Source: Chloroflexota bacterium (GTDB lineage: Bacteria > Chloroflexota > Anaerolineae > Anaerolineales > Anaerolineaceae). Taken from it: DNA of 36,820 nucleotides. This document shows positions 1-8,758 of the stretch, one piece after another. The stretch lies in assembly GCA_021789855.1 (NCBI GenBank), contig JAJYIW010000007.1:1-36820 (forward strand), in the 5' to 3' direction. The translations under genes and the position numbers were made by a program. The notes beneath the pieces were generated by a model. It was given only the letters and a program-made list of their open reading frames with translations. It did not search any database and was not told where the DNA came from. The stretch's first letter is position 1; every line of letters begins with the position of its first letter.

Positions 1-2
1 CC

Positions 3-872
3 ATCTTCGTGGCCTACGACAGCGCCGATGCCTGGGCGCATACCGAGTTGTTCTACCTCGACGCTGAAGGCAAGCCGACGGTCGTGGCGGGAGTGCCCCC
101 GGATTACTTCTCCGCCACGGGGCAGTTATGGGGCAACCCGCTCTATCGCTGGGACAAGCACGCCGGAACCGGGTACGCCTGGTGGATCGACCGGATGAAA
201 GCTATCTTCCAGGTGGTCGATATTGTCCGCCTGGATCATTTCCGCGGCTTTGCCGGCTATTGGGAAATCCCGGCGGGTAGCACCACGGCGGTGAACGGCC
301 GGTGGGTCCCTGGCCCGGGGGCCGGCCTGTTTGCAGCGCTGAAAGCTGCCTTTGGCAGCCTGCCCATCATCGCGGAAGACCTGGGGGTGATCACCGACGA
401 CGTCAATGCGCTGCGCGAGGCCTTTGATTTACCCGGGATGAAGCTGCTCCAGTTCGCCTTCTCCACCGATGCGGATGACCCTTTCATGCCGCACAATTAC
501 CCGGTGAACTGCGTGGCTTATACCGGGACGCACGACAACGATACCACCCGCGGCTGGTATGACACCGCGCCGGAGAGCGAGCGCGATTACGCCCGGCGCT
601 ACCTGGCGCGCTCTGGCGAGGACATCGCCTGGGACTTCATCCGCGTTATCTGGAGCTCCGTAGCGGTGATGGCCCTGGCGCCGGTGCAGGACTTTATGAG
701 CCTGGACACGCGCGGGCGGATGAATTTCCCCGGCAAAGCCAGCGGCAATTGGACCTGGCGCCTGCCCGAGGAGGCCATGTCCGAAGCCCTATCGGCTCGC
801 TGCCTGGAAGCCAACACCCTGTACGGCCGCCTGCCCGTCACCGGGCCAAAGGTCATCCGGCGACACCTGTAA
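3..872 (+). CDS. malQ: 4-alpha-glucanotransferase, C-terminal part (5' end outside window)
   Basis: ORF open at the window start; GH77 motifs such as IVRLDHFRGFAGYWEIPAG, IIAEDLGVI and AYTGTHDNDTTRGWY. Confidence 0.93.
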   Translation: MFVAYDSADAWAHTELFYLDAEGKPTVVAGVPPDYFSATGQLWGNPLYRWDKHAGTGYAWWIDRMKAIFQVVDIVRLDHFRGFAGYWEIPAGSTTAVNGRWVPGPGAGLFAALKAAFGSLPIIAEDLGVITDDVNALREAFDLPGMKLLQFAFSTDADDPFMPHNYPVNCVAYTGTHDNDTTRGWYDTAPESERDYARRYLARSGEDIAWDFIRVIWSSVAVMALAPVQDFMSLDTRGRMNFPGKASGNWTWRLPEEAMSEALSARCLEANTLYGRLPVTGPKVIRRHL

Positions 873-1833
873 CAGGCTTCTTTTGCTCGCCTGATTTCGA
901 TGCCACCACGATGCCAGCCAGGATAAGCGCCAGTCCCACCAGCTTGAAGGCCGAGGGGATTTCGCCGAGGATGGCATAGGCCAGCGCCGTCGATCCCACC
1001 GGTTCGCCCAGCAAGGTGATGGAGACATAGGCCGCGGAGAGGTAACGCAAAGCCCAGTTGAACGTGGAATGCCCCACCAGTTGCGGGATCAGCGCCAGGG
1101 CTAAAAATAACAGGTAGGTCAACCAGGGATAACCCACCAGGCTCTGGCCGGCGATGGCCACGATCCCCAGCAAGACAGCCGCCGCTATGCCGTAGACCAG
1201 GAATGTGTAGGCCGGTAGCGACACCGACGGCCTGAGGCGGCGCCCGATGAGGAGATACCCGCTGGCAAACAGCGCGCCGGACAGGGCCAACAGGTCGCCG
1301 ATAAAGGCTTTACCCGCCAGGAAACTGGACAAGGAGGGGCAGCTCAAGCCCGTGGATACCCATTGGCACGAGTCGCTCAGCCCGACCACGGCGCCCCCGA
1401 TCAGGGTAATAGCCATGCCCAGGCGCACGGGCGCAGGCAGGGGCTCTCGCAGTAACAAGGGGGAAGCCAGGGCCACCCACAGCGGCGAGGTGGACACCAG
1501 CACAACCGAGCTGGCGACCGTGGTGTACTGCAGCGAGGTGATCCAGGTGGCAAAATGGAAGGCCAGCAGCACTCCCGAGCCCACTACCAGCCACAGGGTA
1601 GTGCGCCGGGAAAGGAGCTGCCTGATCTCCGGCCGGTGGTGCGCCAGGCTGAACGGCGCCAGGATCAACGTGGCCAGGCTCAGGCGGTAAGCGGCAATGA
1701 CCAGCGAGGGCGCTTGCTCCTGGGCAAAACGGATAAAAATAGAAGCCGTTGAAACGGCCAGGATGGCCACCCCGATCGCCAGCAGGGGGCGGACGGCGGG
1801 GCGGGGTGTGGGGGATGGGGGGTGATGACTCAT
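853..1833 (-). CDS. EamA/DMT-family transporter
   Basis: 326 aa, about 10 hydrophobic segments, two EamA-like halves (ASIFIRFAQEQAPSLVIAAYRL..., LLGEPVGSTALAYAILGEIPS). Confidence 0.85.
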   Translation of the reverse strand: MSHHPPSPTPRPAVRPLLAIGVAILAVSTASIFIRFAQEQAPSLVIAAYRLSLATLILAPFSLAHHRPEIRQLLSRRTTLWLVVGSGVLLAFHFATWITSLQYTTVASSVVLVSTSPLWVALASPLLLREPLPAPVRLGMAITLIGGAVVGLSDSCQWVSTGLSCPSLSSFLAGKAFIGDLLALSGALFASGYLLIGRRLRPSVSLPAYTFLVYGIAAAVLLGIVAIAGQSLVGYPWLTYLLFLALALIPQLVGHSTFNWALRYLSAAYVSITLLGEPVGSTALAYAILGEIPSAFKLVGLALILAGIVVASKSGEQKKPVTGVAG

Positions 1834-1914
1834 GGATCCTCATGGATGGCGCTCAATGCCATTTTGACGGGATGGGCGAACAGCCTTCGCCTAACAAGCT
1901 TTGCTTGACAAAGC

Positions 1915-1943
1915 CCTGGACGTTGACTACAATCAATTTACCG
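1915..1943 (+). promoter_or_regulatory. Sigma70-type promoter for the SOD gene
   Basis: TTGACA (1915-1920), 17-nt spacer, TACAAT (1938-1943), about 85 nt upstream of the SOD start. Confidence 0.7.
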
Positions 1944-2027
1944 GCTTAGAGGCCTGCATTTAACGTTGCAGTCCGCCTGATTCCAAAAGTTAACCTTTTT
2001 TGAAACCTGTGGAAGGAGGTATTGACC

Positions 2028-2633
2028 ATGTCTTTTGAACTGCCTGCTCTCCCTTATGCGTATGATGCGCTCGAGCCTCACATTGACGCGCGCACGGTAG
2101 AGATTCATTATACCAAGCACCACGCCACCTACCTGAAAAATTTCAACGCCGCTTTAGAGAAACACCCTGAGCTCAATGCAAAAACGACGTTAGAGCTATT
2201 GAGCCACCTGGATGATGTCCCGGAAGATATCCGTACGACCGTGCGCTCAAACGGCGGCGGTTACCTCAACCACAACCTGTACTGGGAAAACATGGGGCCC
2301 CATTGCGGCGGGGAGCCCAAGGGTGAGGTAGCAAAAGTCATCGATAAGGCCTTCGGCGGTTTTACGGCGTTCAAGGCAGAGATGGAAAAAACTGGCCTGG
2401 CCCGCCTGGGCAGTGGTTACGCCTGGTTCAGCCGGAAACCGGACGGCACCTTTATCATTCACTCCACGTTGAACCAGGATTCAGCCGTGTCAGAAGGGTT
2501 GACCCCGCTGCTGGTGGTAGATGTTTGGGAGCATGCTTATTACCTGAAATACCAGAATCGCCGGGCGGATTACCTGGCAAGTTGGTGGAACCTTGTTAAT
2601 TGGAGTGTAGTCGCTCAACGTTTGGGTGCATAA
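2028..2633 (+). CDS. Superoxide dismutase, Fe/Mn family
   Basis: FELPALPYAYDALEPHIDARTVEIHYTKHHATY N-terminus and DVWEHAYY metal-ligand motif; SD GGAAGGAGGT at 2011-2020; ATG at 2028. Confidence 0.95.
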   Translation: MSFELPALPYAYDALEPHIDARTVEIHYTKHHATYLKNFNAALEKHPELNAKTTLELLSHLDDVPEDIRTTVRSNGGGYLNHNLYWENMGPHCGGEPKGEVAKVIDKAFGGFTAFKAEMEKTGLARLGSGYAWFSRKPDGTFIIHSTLNQDSAVSEGLTPLLVVDVWEHAYYLKYQNRRADYLASWWNLVNWSVVAQRLGA

Positions 2634-2686
2634 TTAAGGGGAATGAGATTGAGCTCAGACCTAAAGGATGAAGACAGGAGGAAAGA

Positions 2687-3097
2687 ATGACTCACGTAAT
2701 CACCAGCTTGTGCCTGCGAGATGGCGGATGTGTCACGGTTTGCCCGGTCGAATGTATTATTCCCGGTAAACCCACGGATGAATGGCCGCTCTTTTACATT
2801 GATCCCGATACTTGCATTGATTGCGGCGCCTGCATCCCGGAATGCCCGTGGGAAGCCATCTTCCCAGAAGATGATGTGCCAACGGCATTTAAAGCTAAAG
2901 CCGGCCAGAAATTGTCGATGCCGGTGGGCACCGCCGGGTTCACCGAAGTTTACGATGGCACCGATCACGATGGCGAGGCCGTCCACCTTACGGCCACCCG
3001 CACAATGCAGGCTGGTGAGGTGGTCGATTTGACCCCTGATACCGCCGTCAACGCGGAATTTTTCAAGAACGGGCCGGGCTACAACGCCGCAAAATGA
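2687..3097 (+). CDS. Ferredoxin family protein (two Fe-S cluster motifs)
   Basis: C-x5-C-x3-CP and CIDCGACIPECP motifs; SD AGGAGG upstream. Confidence 0.88.
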   Translation: MTHVITSLCLRDGGCVTVCPVECIIPGKPTDEWPLFYIDPDTCIDCGACIPECPWEAIFPEDDVPTAFKAKAGQKLSMPVGTAGFTEVYDGTDHDGEAVHLTATRTMQAGEVVDLTPDTAVNAEFFKNGPGYNAAK

Positions 3098-3162
3098 TTT
3101 ACCGGCTTTCCACCCGTGATTTAATTAACTTATAAGCATATATTAGACATTCAAAGGTGTAT

Positions 3163-3206
3163 AATACGTAAAGGGAGTGTACCGGCTCCCTTTACGTATT
3201 TTTTTT
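3163..3206 (+). terminator. Intrinsic terminator
   Basis: Perfect 15-bp inverted repeat AATACGTAAAGGGAG (3163-3177)/CTCCCTTTACGTATT (3186-3200), followed by a T run (3201-3206). Confidence 0.85.
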
Positions 3207-3229
3207 AGTTGAACAGGGAGAAATCGATC

Positions 3230-4675
3230 ATGTCAAGACAAGAGCGTGATTCATTAGGACCCGTCAACGTGCCCGATGGTGCACTTTATGGGGCACAAAC
3301 CCAACGAGCGGTAGAAAATTTCCCAATATCCGGACTGCGCCCCTGGCGGGCTTTCATCTGGTCATTGGCGACGATCAAACGCGCCGCTGCCGAGGTGAAT
3401 TCCGCTTTAGGCGTCCTGGATCCCCAGCTCGCTGCGGTGATTGTCCAGGCTTCTCAAGAAGTGATGGATGGTCAATGGGATGCTCAGTTCGTGGTTGACC
3501 CCTTCCAGGCCGGGGCCGGCACCAGCCACAACATGAACTCCAATGAAGTGATCGCCAACCGGGCCACCATCCTCCTGGGAGGAAAATTGGGGGAATATAA
3601 GGTCAATCCAAACGACCATGTCAACATGTCACAATCCACCAACGATACCATCCCAACCGCGATCCGCCTGGGCTGCCTGTGGCGGCTGGATGAGTTATTG
3701 GCTTCCGTCCAGGGCCTGGCGGACGCCCTGAAGGTCAAGAGCGTGGAATTTGATCCCATCGTCAAATCGGGCCGCACCCACCTGCAAGATGCAGTGCCCG
3801 TCCGCCTGGGGCAGGAGTTTTCCGCGTATGCTAAAGCGGTGGAACGCGATGGGGAACGCATCCGGCGCAGCGGCGATAATTTGCGCCGGCTTGGGATCGG
3901 CGGCACTGCCGTCGGCAGCGGCCTAAACGCCCATCCCGAATACCACAAGCGCATGGTGGCTCGCCTGTCAGCCATCACCGGGATACGGATGGAGGAATCC
4001 GACAATTTGTTTGAGTCGATGCAGTCCATGGCGGATATGGTAGATTTCTCCGCCTCGCTGCGTACCCTGGCGGTCACCCTCATCCGCGTGGCCAACGATT
4101 TCCGCCTGCTGTCTTCTGGGCCTTCCACCGGCTTAGACGAGCTCCGTTTGCCGTCGGTCCAGCCCGGCTCGAGCATTATGCCCGGCAAAGTCAACCCGGT
4201 GCTGGCGGAAATGCTGGATATGGCCATGTTCCACATCGTTGGAAATGATACGGCCGTCGTCCTGGCCTCTCAGGCCGGCCAGCTTGAGCTCAACGTGATG
4301 ATGCCCATCATCGCCCATGAGCTATTCGACAGCATGGCCGTGATGATCGGGGCCGTGAACGCATTTACTCAAAAATGCGTGGTGGGCTTAAAGGCTAACC
4401 GGCCCAAGGCGGAAGGCTGGCTGGCGAAGAACACCATCATTGTCACCGCTCTCAACCCGGTGATCGGTTATGCCGCCGGGGCGGCCCTGGTGAAGGAAGC
4501 CCTGGCCAGGGACCTGACTATCCAGGAAGTTGCCGTTGAGAAAGCCAACCGGGGCGAGCTGCACAAGCGCGATTCAGCCCAGCCGGTCACGGCGGATGAA
4601 ATCAAAGCGATATTGGGCGACCTGCGCCGCCTGACCGAAGGCGGTATTTCCGGCGGCGGAGGGGGCGGCGGATAA
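3230..4675 (+). CDS. Class II fumarase/aspartase superfamily lyase
   Basis: GSSIMPGKVNP signature, GRTHLQDAVPVRLGQE; ATG at 3230 with upstream AGGGAG. Mixed fumarase- and aspartase-like motifs, so substrate not assigned. Confidence 0.9.
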   Translation: MSRQERDSLGPVNVPDGALYGAQTQRAVENFPISGLRPWRAFIWSLATIKRAAAEVNSALGVLDPQLAAVIVQASQEVMDGQWDAQFVVDPFQAGAGTSHNMNSNEVIANRATILLGGKLGEYKVNPNDHVNMSQSTNDTIPTAIRLGCLWRLDELLASVQGLADALKVKSVEFDPIVKSGRTHLQDAVPVRLGQEFSAYAKAVERDGERIRRSGDNLRRLGIGGTAVGSGLNAHPEYHKRMVARLSAITGIRMEESDNLFESMQSMADMVDFSASLRTLAVTLIRVANDFRLLSSGPSTGLDELRLPSVQPGSSIMPGKVNPVLAEMLDMAMFHIVGNDTAVVLASQAGQLELNVMMPIIAHELFDSMAVMIGAVNAFTQKCVVGLKANRPKAEGWLAKNTIIVTALNPVIGYAAGAALVKEALARDLTIQEVAVEKANRGELHKRDSAQPVTADEIKAILGDLRRLTEGGISGGGGGGG

Positions 4676-4677
4676 AC

Positions 4678-5418
4678 CTATTCCCCTTTTTCAGCCGCAA
4701 GAGCCGCGCCCACGATCCCGGCGTTGTTTAACAACTGCGCCGGGACGACCTGGGCGCGGATGTTTATCGCCGAAGCATAACGGCTGAATTCCTTACTGGC
4801 CCCTCCACCGATGATGACCAGGTCGGGGTAAAACAGGCGCTCAATATGCTGCAAGTATTCGTTGAACTTATCTGCCCAGGCCTCCCAGGTCAGGTTTTTG
4901 CGCTGGCGAGCGGCATCTGAGGCGCGCCTTTCGGCGTCTTTTCCGCGGATCTCAATGTGGCCCAGCTCGGTGTTGGGGACCAGATGCCCATCCACGAACA
5001 GAGCGGTTCCCAGGCCAGTTCCCACGGTGACCATAAAGACCACCCCTTTTTCTTTGCCCTTTCCCACGCCAAAGGCCATCTCTGCCAGGCCGGCGGCATC
5101 CGCGTCATTGATCACATGGACCGGACAATGGGTAACCTCGCCGAATAGCTGGTCGATATTGGTATTGATCCAGCTATGATCCACGTTGGCAGCGGTAAGC
5201 GCAACCCCATTGCGGATCGCCGCGGGAAAACCACAGCCGATCGACCCCTTCCAATCAAAGTGCTTCACCACCTGCTCCACCACCCTGGCAACGTCCTTAG
5301 GCTTGGCCTGATCGGGCGTCGGCAAGCGATACCTGGGAGATGCCAGCTCACCTGTCGTGAGATTCACCGGCGCCGCTTTGATCCCTGATCCGCCAATATC
5401 GATCCCAAATGTGTCCAT
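4678..5418 (-). CDS. ppgK: ROK-family glucokinase, probably polyphosphate glucokinase
   Basis: [21 protein letters not shown]-terminus and [15 protein letters not shown]; start inside the track ORF at 5418. Confidence 0.85.
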   Translation of the reverse strand: MDTFGIDIGGSGIKAAPVNLTTGELASPRYRLPTPDQAKPKDVARVVEQVVKHFDWKGSIGCGFPAAIRNGVALTAANVDHSWINTNIDQLFGEVTHCPVHVINDADAAGLAEMAFGVGKGKEKGVVFMVTVGTGLGTALFVDGHLVPNTELGHIEIRGKDAERRASDAARQRKNLTWEAWADKFNEYLQHIERLFYPDLVIIGGGASKEFSRYASAINIRAQVVPAQLLNNAGIVGAALAAEKGE

Positions 5419-5496
5419 CGTGTTTATCCTTTCTCTCACGCCCCAGCCATGAGTCAAAATGCTGCACACTCCGCCTGAGCGGTCACGCTTATCCGA

Positions 5497-6693
5497 TTAA
5501 GGGCAGGCGTTATTAACTTGTTCTTCCAGCGTCTTTGCAAACGCGTGCCGGCCCGATCCATCACAACGCGCTCGAAAATAATAATAAGATGTTTGCTCTG
5601 GAAATGCAACCGCTTTGAGCGCCAAAATGGATGGATTGGCGATCGGGCCAGGGGGCAAGCCATCGACCAGGTATGTATTATAGGGTGACTGGACTTTCAA
5701 ATCGTCGGCGGTAAGGGGGTTGGTCCACCAGGTCTGTTGAGCGGTATTGTAGCCCAAGGCATACTGGACGGTCGGATCGCTTTCAAGTTTCATCCCTGCT
5801 GCCAGCCGGTTCAAGAACACGGAAGCAATGACCGGCTCCTCATCGGCCACCACCGATTCTTTTTGAACGATCGATGCCAGGGTGACTGCTTCATACAAGC
5901 TCAAGTTCTGCTGCTTTATCCCATTGAGCATGTCCTGGGTGACGTTCTGGTCGAACGCCTGCCGAAAAATCGCTACCAGGCCGGCCGTGGTGATATCCCG
6001 CCGGATGGTGTAGTGACCCGGCAATAAAAACCCTTCTAAAGATTGAACCTGGGCCGGCATGCCATCAATGCCCAGGGCGCCGGAAGCGTGGGTAGCTGCC
6101 TGGATGAAATCGCCGGGAGAAACGGACAGGCCTGAAGTGGGCAGAGAGGCGGCGATCTCTTCGATCCGCCACCCGGCCAGGATCTGGAAGCTCACATCCT
6201 TCGGCGTGGCATCCTGCAGCTTGTGGGCGATTTGAATCGGGGTCCAGGCCGGGCTCAGCGTGTACGTGCCCGCCTGCAGCCCCGTATCGATGCCGGCATA
6301 CACCAGGTAGTTCCGGAAAGCATCCGCCGAAGGAATCAGCCCCTGATCCTGGAGCTGAACGGCCACCGTTCCAGCCGGCTCGCCTAATTCCACTTTGAAT
6401 TGGCGTTCTGATCCGGTTGGATCGACCGCATGAACCAGGTTATCTTGATTCCACAGCAATTGCGCAGAGTACTCTACGCGCTGCCATGCGCTCAATTTGG
6501 GTGAAGGTGGGCCAAAGCGCGCTCCAGCCTGGCTGGGAATGGCGTTCCACCCGTAGAGCACAACAGCCAGGGCCAGGCAAAATAGCACCAGGATCAATCC
6601 CTCGGCGAGGGTCATTAATGAATGGGAGCGTGTATGGCGGTTGCGTCTCGTCATAGCTAATCGGTCAGGCAGGCGCCGAAGAGTTTTGGGCAT
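5497..6693 (-). CDS. mltG: Endolytic transglycosylase MltG (start may be 6654)
   Basis: YceG-like motifs: LASIVQKESVVADEEPVIASVFLNRL, LESDPTVQYALG, SPYNTYLVDGLPPGPIANPS; N-terminal TM segment. Confidence 0.93.
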   Translation of the reverse strand: MPKTLRRLPDRLAMTRRNRHTRSHSLMTLAEGLILVLFCLALAVVLYGWNAIPSQAGARFGPPSPKLSAWQRVEYSAQLLWNQDNLVHAVDPTGSERQFKVELGEPAGTVAVQLQDQGLIPSADAFRNYLVYAGIDTGLQAGTYTLSPAWTPIQIAHKLQDATPKDVSFQILAGWRIEEIAASLPTSGLSVSPGDFIQAATHASGALGIDGMPAQVQSLEGFLLPGHYTIRRDITTAGLVAIFRQAFDQNVTQDMLNGIKQQNLSLYEAVTLASIVQKESVVADEEPVIASVFLNRLAAGMKLESDPTVQYALGYNTAQQTWWTNPLTADDLKVQSPYNTYLVDGLPPGPIANPSILALKAVAFPEQTSYYYFRARCDGSGRHAFAKTLEEQVNNACP

Positions 6694-7090
6694 CCAGGTA
6701 TGATTGCAGGATCACGGTAGCAGCCAGGTGATCCAGGTGGCCGCGCCGGTGCGAACGGCGGACATCCAGGATGATCCCGGCCTGGCGGGCCTGTTGGGTG
6801 CTGCCGCTTTCATCCCACAAGACCACCGGCATGGAGCATTGTTCCCGTATGGCCTGCGCCAGACGCTCGGCTTTTCGACCTGCCGGCCCGACTTCATTGT
6901 TGTCATCCAACGCCTGGCCAACCACAATCAATTGTACACCCTCCGATAGCGCCAGCGTCGCAATCGACGCGGCATCGATTACCCTGGATACATGGTGAAT
7001 CACGCCCCACGGGTTAGCAATGACCCCGCCCGGATCGCTGATAGCAATCCCAATCCGCTTATCGCCAGGATCAACCGCCAGGATACGCAT
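6665..7090 (-). CDS. ruvX: Putative Holliday junction resolvase RuvX/YqgF
   Basis: MRILAVDPGDKRIGIAISDPGGVIANPWGVI and VVLWDESGSTQQA; start chosen at 7090. Confidence 0.88.
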   Translation of the reverse strand: MRILAVDPGDKRIGIAISDPGGVIANPWGVIHHVSRVIDAASIATLALSEGVQLIVVGQALDDNNEVGPAGRKAERLAQAIREQCSMPVVLWDESGSTQQARQAGIILDVRRSHRRGHLDHLAATVILQSYLDAQNSSAPA

Positions 7091-7091
7091 C

Positions 7092-8597
7092 TCAGGATAA
7101 TCCCGATAACTCAACCCCTATGCGAAAGGGGAAAATCGGCAGCCTGGGCCACCAGGCAGGGTTCAACTGGACGGTCGGCTGATTTTTCAATGGGTAGAGA
7201 TGGGCAAGTCTCACCGCCGCATCGGCCGGCGATAAGCCTTTCGCATTCGCCACCACCTGGTCAGCCGGCAGGCTCGCCATCACCTGGCGCTGAACCTTCA
7301 GGGCCAGGTGAATCCCGGAATCATCGACCCGCGGCTGTCCCGAGGGGCTGACGACCAGAGTCGAATCGATCGGGATAACACCGTGGGGCAGGGTGGCGTT
7401 CAGCGCCTCCAGCGCCAGGGTGTGTAAATCCGAGCCAGAGATGACCCATCCCGAAAACTCCAGGCGTAAGGTCAGGCTGGCATTCTCCGCCGGTTCCCCG
7501 GGGGGAGGAGAGGTTTTTTTATCGAGAACCTGTTTTACCTGGACGCTCTCCTGGATTAGCTGATCGCCGGTTGACAGCATTTTTGACAATTGAGCCAGGG
7601 CCGAACTCTGCAATTGTTTCACCAGCCGGGCATAAAGCTGGTCATAATCAGCCTGCCTGGCTGCCAGGCTGAGGTTAGACGAACCGCCTCTCATCGCATA
7701 GGGGTTGGTGGCAGTCAACACCAGCCCAAGCGAGCTTTCGATGGCTTTGATAGCATGGTCAGCCAGGTTTCCATCCTCGCCCGGGTTGATCGCTTCGACC
7801 GGTAGATCGGTGCTGGTTCCTGGGCCAGCGGCAACCCATCCATCGCTGGTGGTAGCAAAGCGGATAGCTGGCGAACCGGCATCGCTGACCACGGTCCCCA
7901 CCGGTACATCTACCGCCTGGGCGGTCAGGTTGGTAAAGCGCACCATACCGGTTGCTTTTTGGTCCGGAACGGACACCTGGCCTGTCGCAGGGGTCTGGTC
8001 TTGCCCCTCCACGATCACCGTGAGGAGGTGCGCGGGCAGGTTACCGGTCAGGTTGACCGCCCTGGTCTGGCTGCTGGCTATCACCGGGATGGTGAGGGAT
8101 TGGGATGAGGTTTGCGGCGCGAGGACGATCGTCGCGCTGGGGACAAACGATGCGATCAAGGCTACCACGCACAGGATGGCAAGGATAAAACCGGCGTATC
8201 GCGCCCAGCGGTTCTCCACCCAACCGGGCAAATCAGAGACGCGGCTGGAGGCCTGGGCTTCTCGCAACGCCTGCGGCGGACGCCGGTCGGGCAACAGCCG
8301 GCCTGGCTTGTGGTGATACTTCCAATAGGATTTCTGTGCGCTCGCAACGGATGTAAAAACGGGAATCCCCGTCTCACTGGCGTTGCGGATAATCTCGATA
8401 TCCTGGGTGACCAGGCCGAGCTGGGCGCCCATTTGCTGGCTGCTGCGCTGTAGAATCACCAGGTCGAGGCGGCGGGTTAACACCCGCCCGGTATCAGGCC
8501 ACACCAACAAGATGCGCGGCGACTTGGCCCAGGTGATTTTGTCCCGGACAGAGAGCAGATCATCGTGTTGATCAAGGGAGATTATTTGTAATTTCAT
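7092..8597 (-). CDS. Baseplate J/gp47-like membrane protein
   Basis: 501 aa; N-terminal soluble region, one TM (YAGFILAILCVVALIASFV), C-terminal region with GMVRFTNLTAQAVDVPVGTVVSDAGSPAIRF resembling baseplate-J-like proteins. Confidence 0.65.
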   Translation of the reverse strand: MKLQIISLDQHDDLLSVRDKITWAKSPRILLVWPDTGRVLTRRLDLVILQRSSQQMGAQLGLVTQDIEIIRNASETGIPVFTSVASAQKSYWKYHHKPGRLLPDRRPPQALREAQASSRVSDLPGWVENRWARYAGFILAILCVVALIASFVPSATIVLAPQTSSQSLTIPVIASSQTRAVNLTGNLPAHLLTVIVEGQDQTPATGQVSVPDQKATGMVRFTNLTAQAVDVPVGTVVSDAGSPAIRFATTSDGWVAAGPGTSTDLPVEAINPGEDGNLADHAIKAIESSLGLVLTATNPYAMRGGSSNLSLAARQADYDQLYARLVKQLQSSALAQLSKMLSTGDQLIQESVQVKQVLDKKTSPPPGEPAENASLTLRLEFSGWVISGSDLHTLALEALNATLPHGVIPIDSTLVVSPSGQPRVDDSGIHLALKVQRQVMASLPADQVVANAKGLSPADAAVRLAHLYPLKNQPTVQLNPAWWPRLPIFPFRIGVELSGLS

Positions 8598-8668
8598 CCA
8601 ACGGTCATGCCTCGCGCCTGACTTTCACCCGGCCAGTACCAATGATACAATGAAGTATACTATGAACT

Positions 8669-8688
8669 GGTCATTTGATAAAATGACC
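8669..8688. promoter_or_regulatory. Inverted repeat upstream of the Nramp gene (possible operator)
   Basis: GGTCATTT-GATA-AAATGACC perfect 8-4-8 palindrome between divergent genes. Confidence 0.4.
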
Positions 8689-8758
8689 CACTTCCGCTGC
8701 CGGATCGCAACCCCAACCCTCCATTGAGCCATCCGGCTGGCTTGCGGTCAGGAGATCT

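Noticed and set aside
853-872. 20-bp 3' overlap of convergent malQ and EamA genes
   Set aside because: Short convergent overlaps are common in compact genomes; no evidence of regulation.
3484-4236. 250-aa antisense ORF opposite the fumarase/aspartase gene
   Set aside because: Low-complexity Ser/Arg-rich shadow translation of a strongly conserved gene in GC-rich DNA. The same applies to antisense ORFs at 1310..1843, 7705..8316, 8908..9306, 9610..10002, 11493..11918, 16996..17505 and 23791..24258.
7092-8597. Prophage or contractile injection system suggested by the baseplate-J similarity
   Set aside because: No tail, sheath, capsid, terminase or integrase genes nearby; TM segment and housekeeping neighbours.
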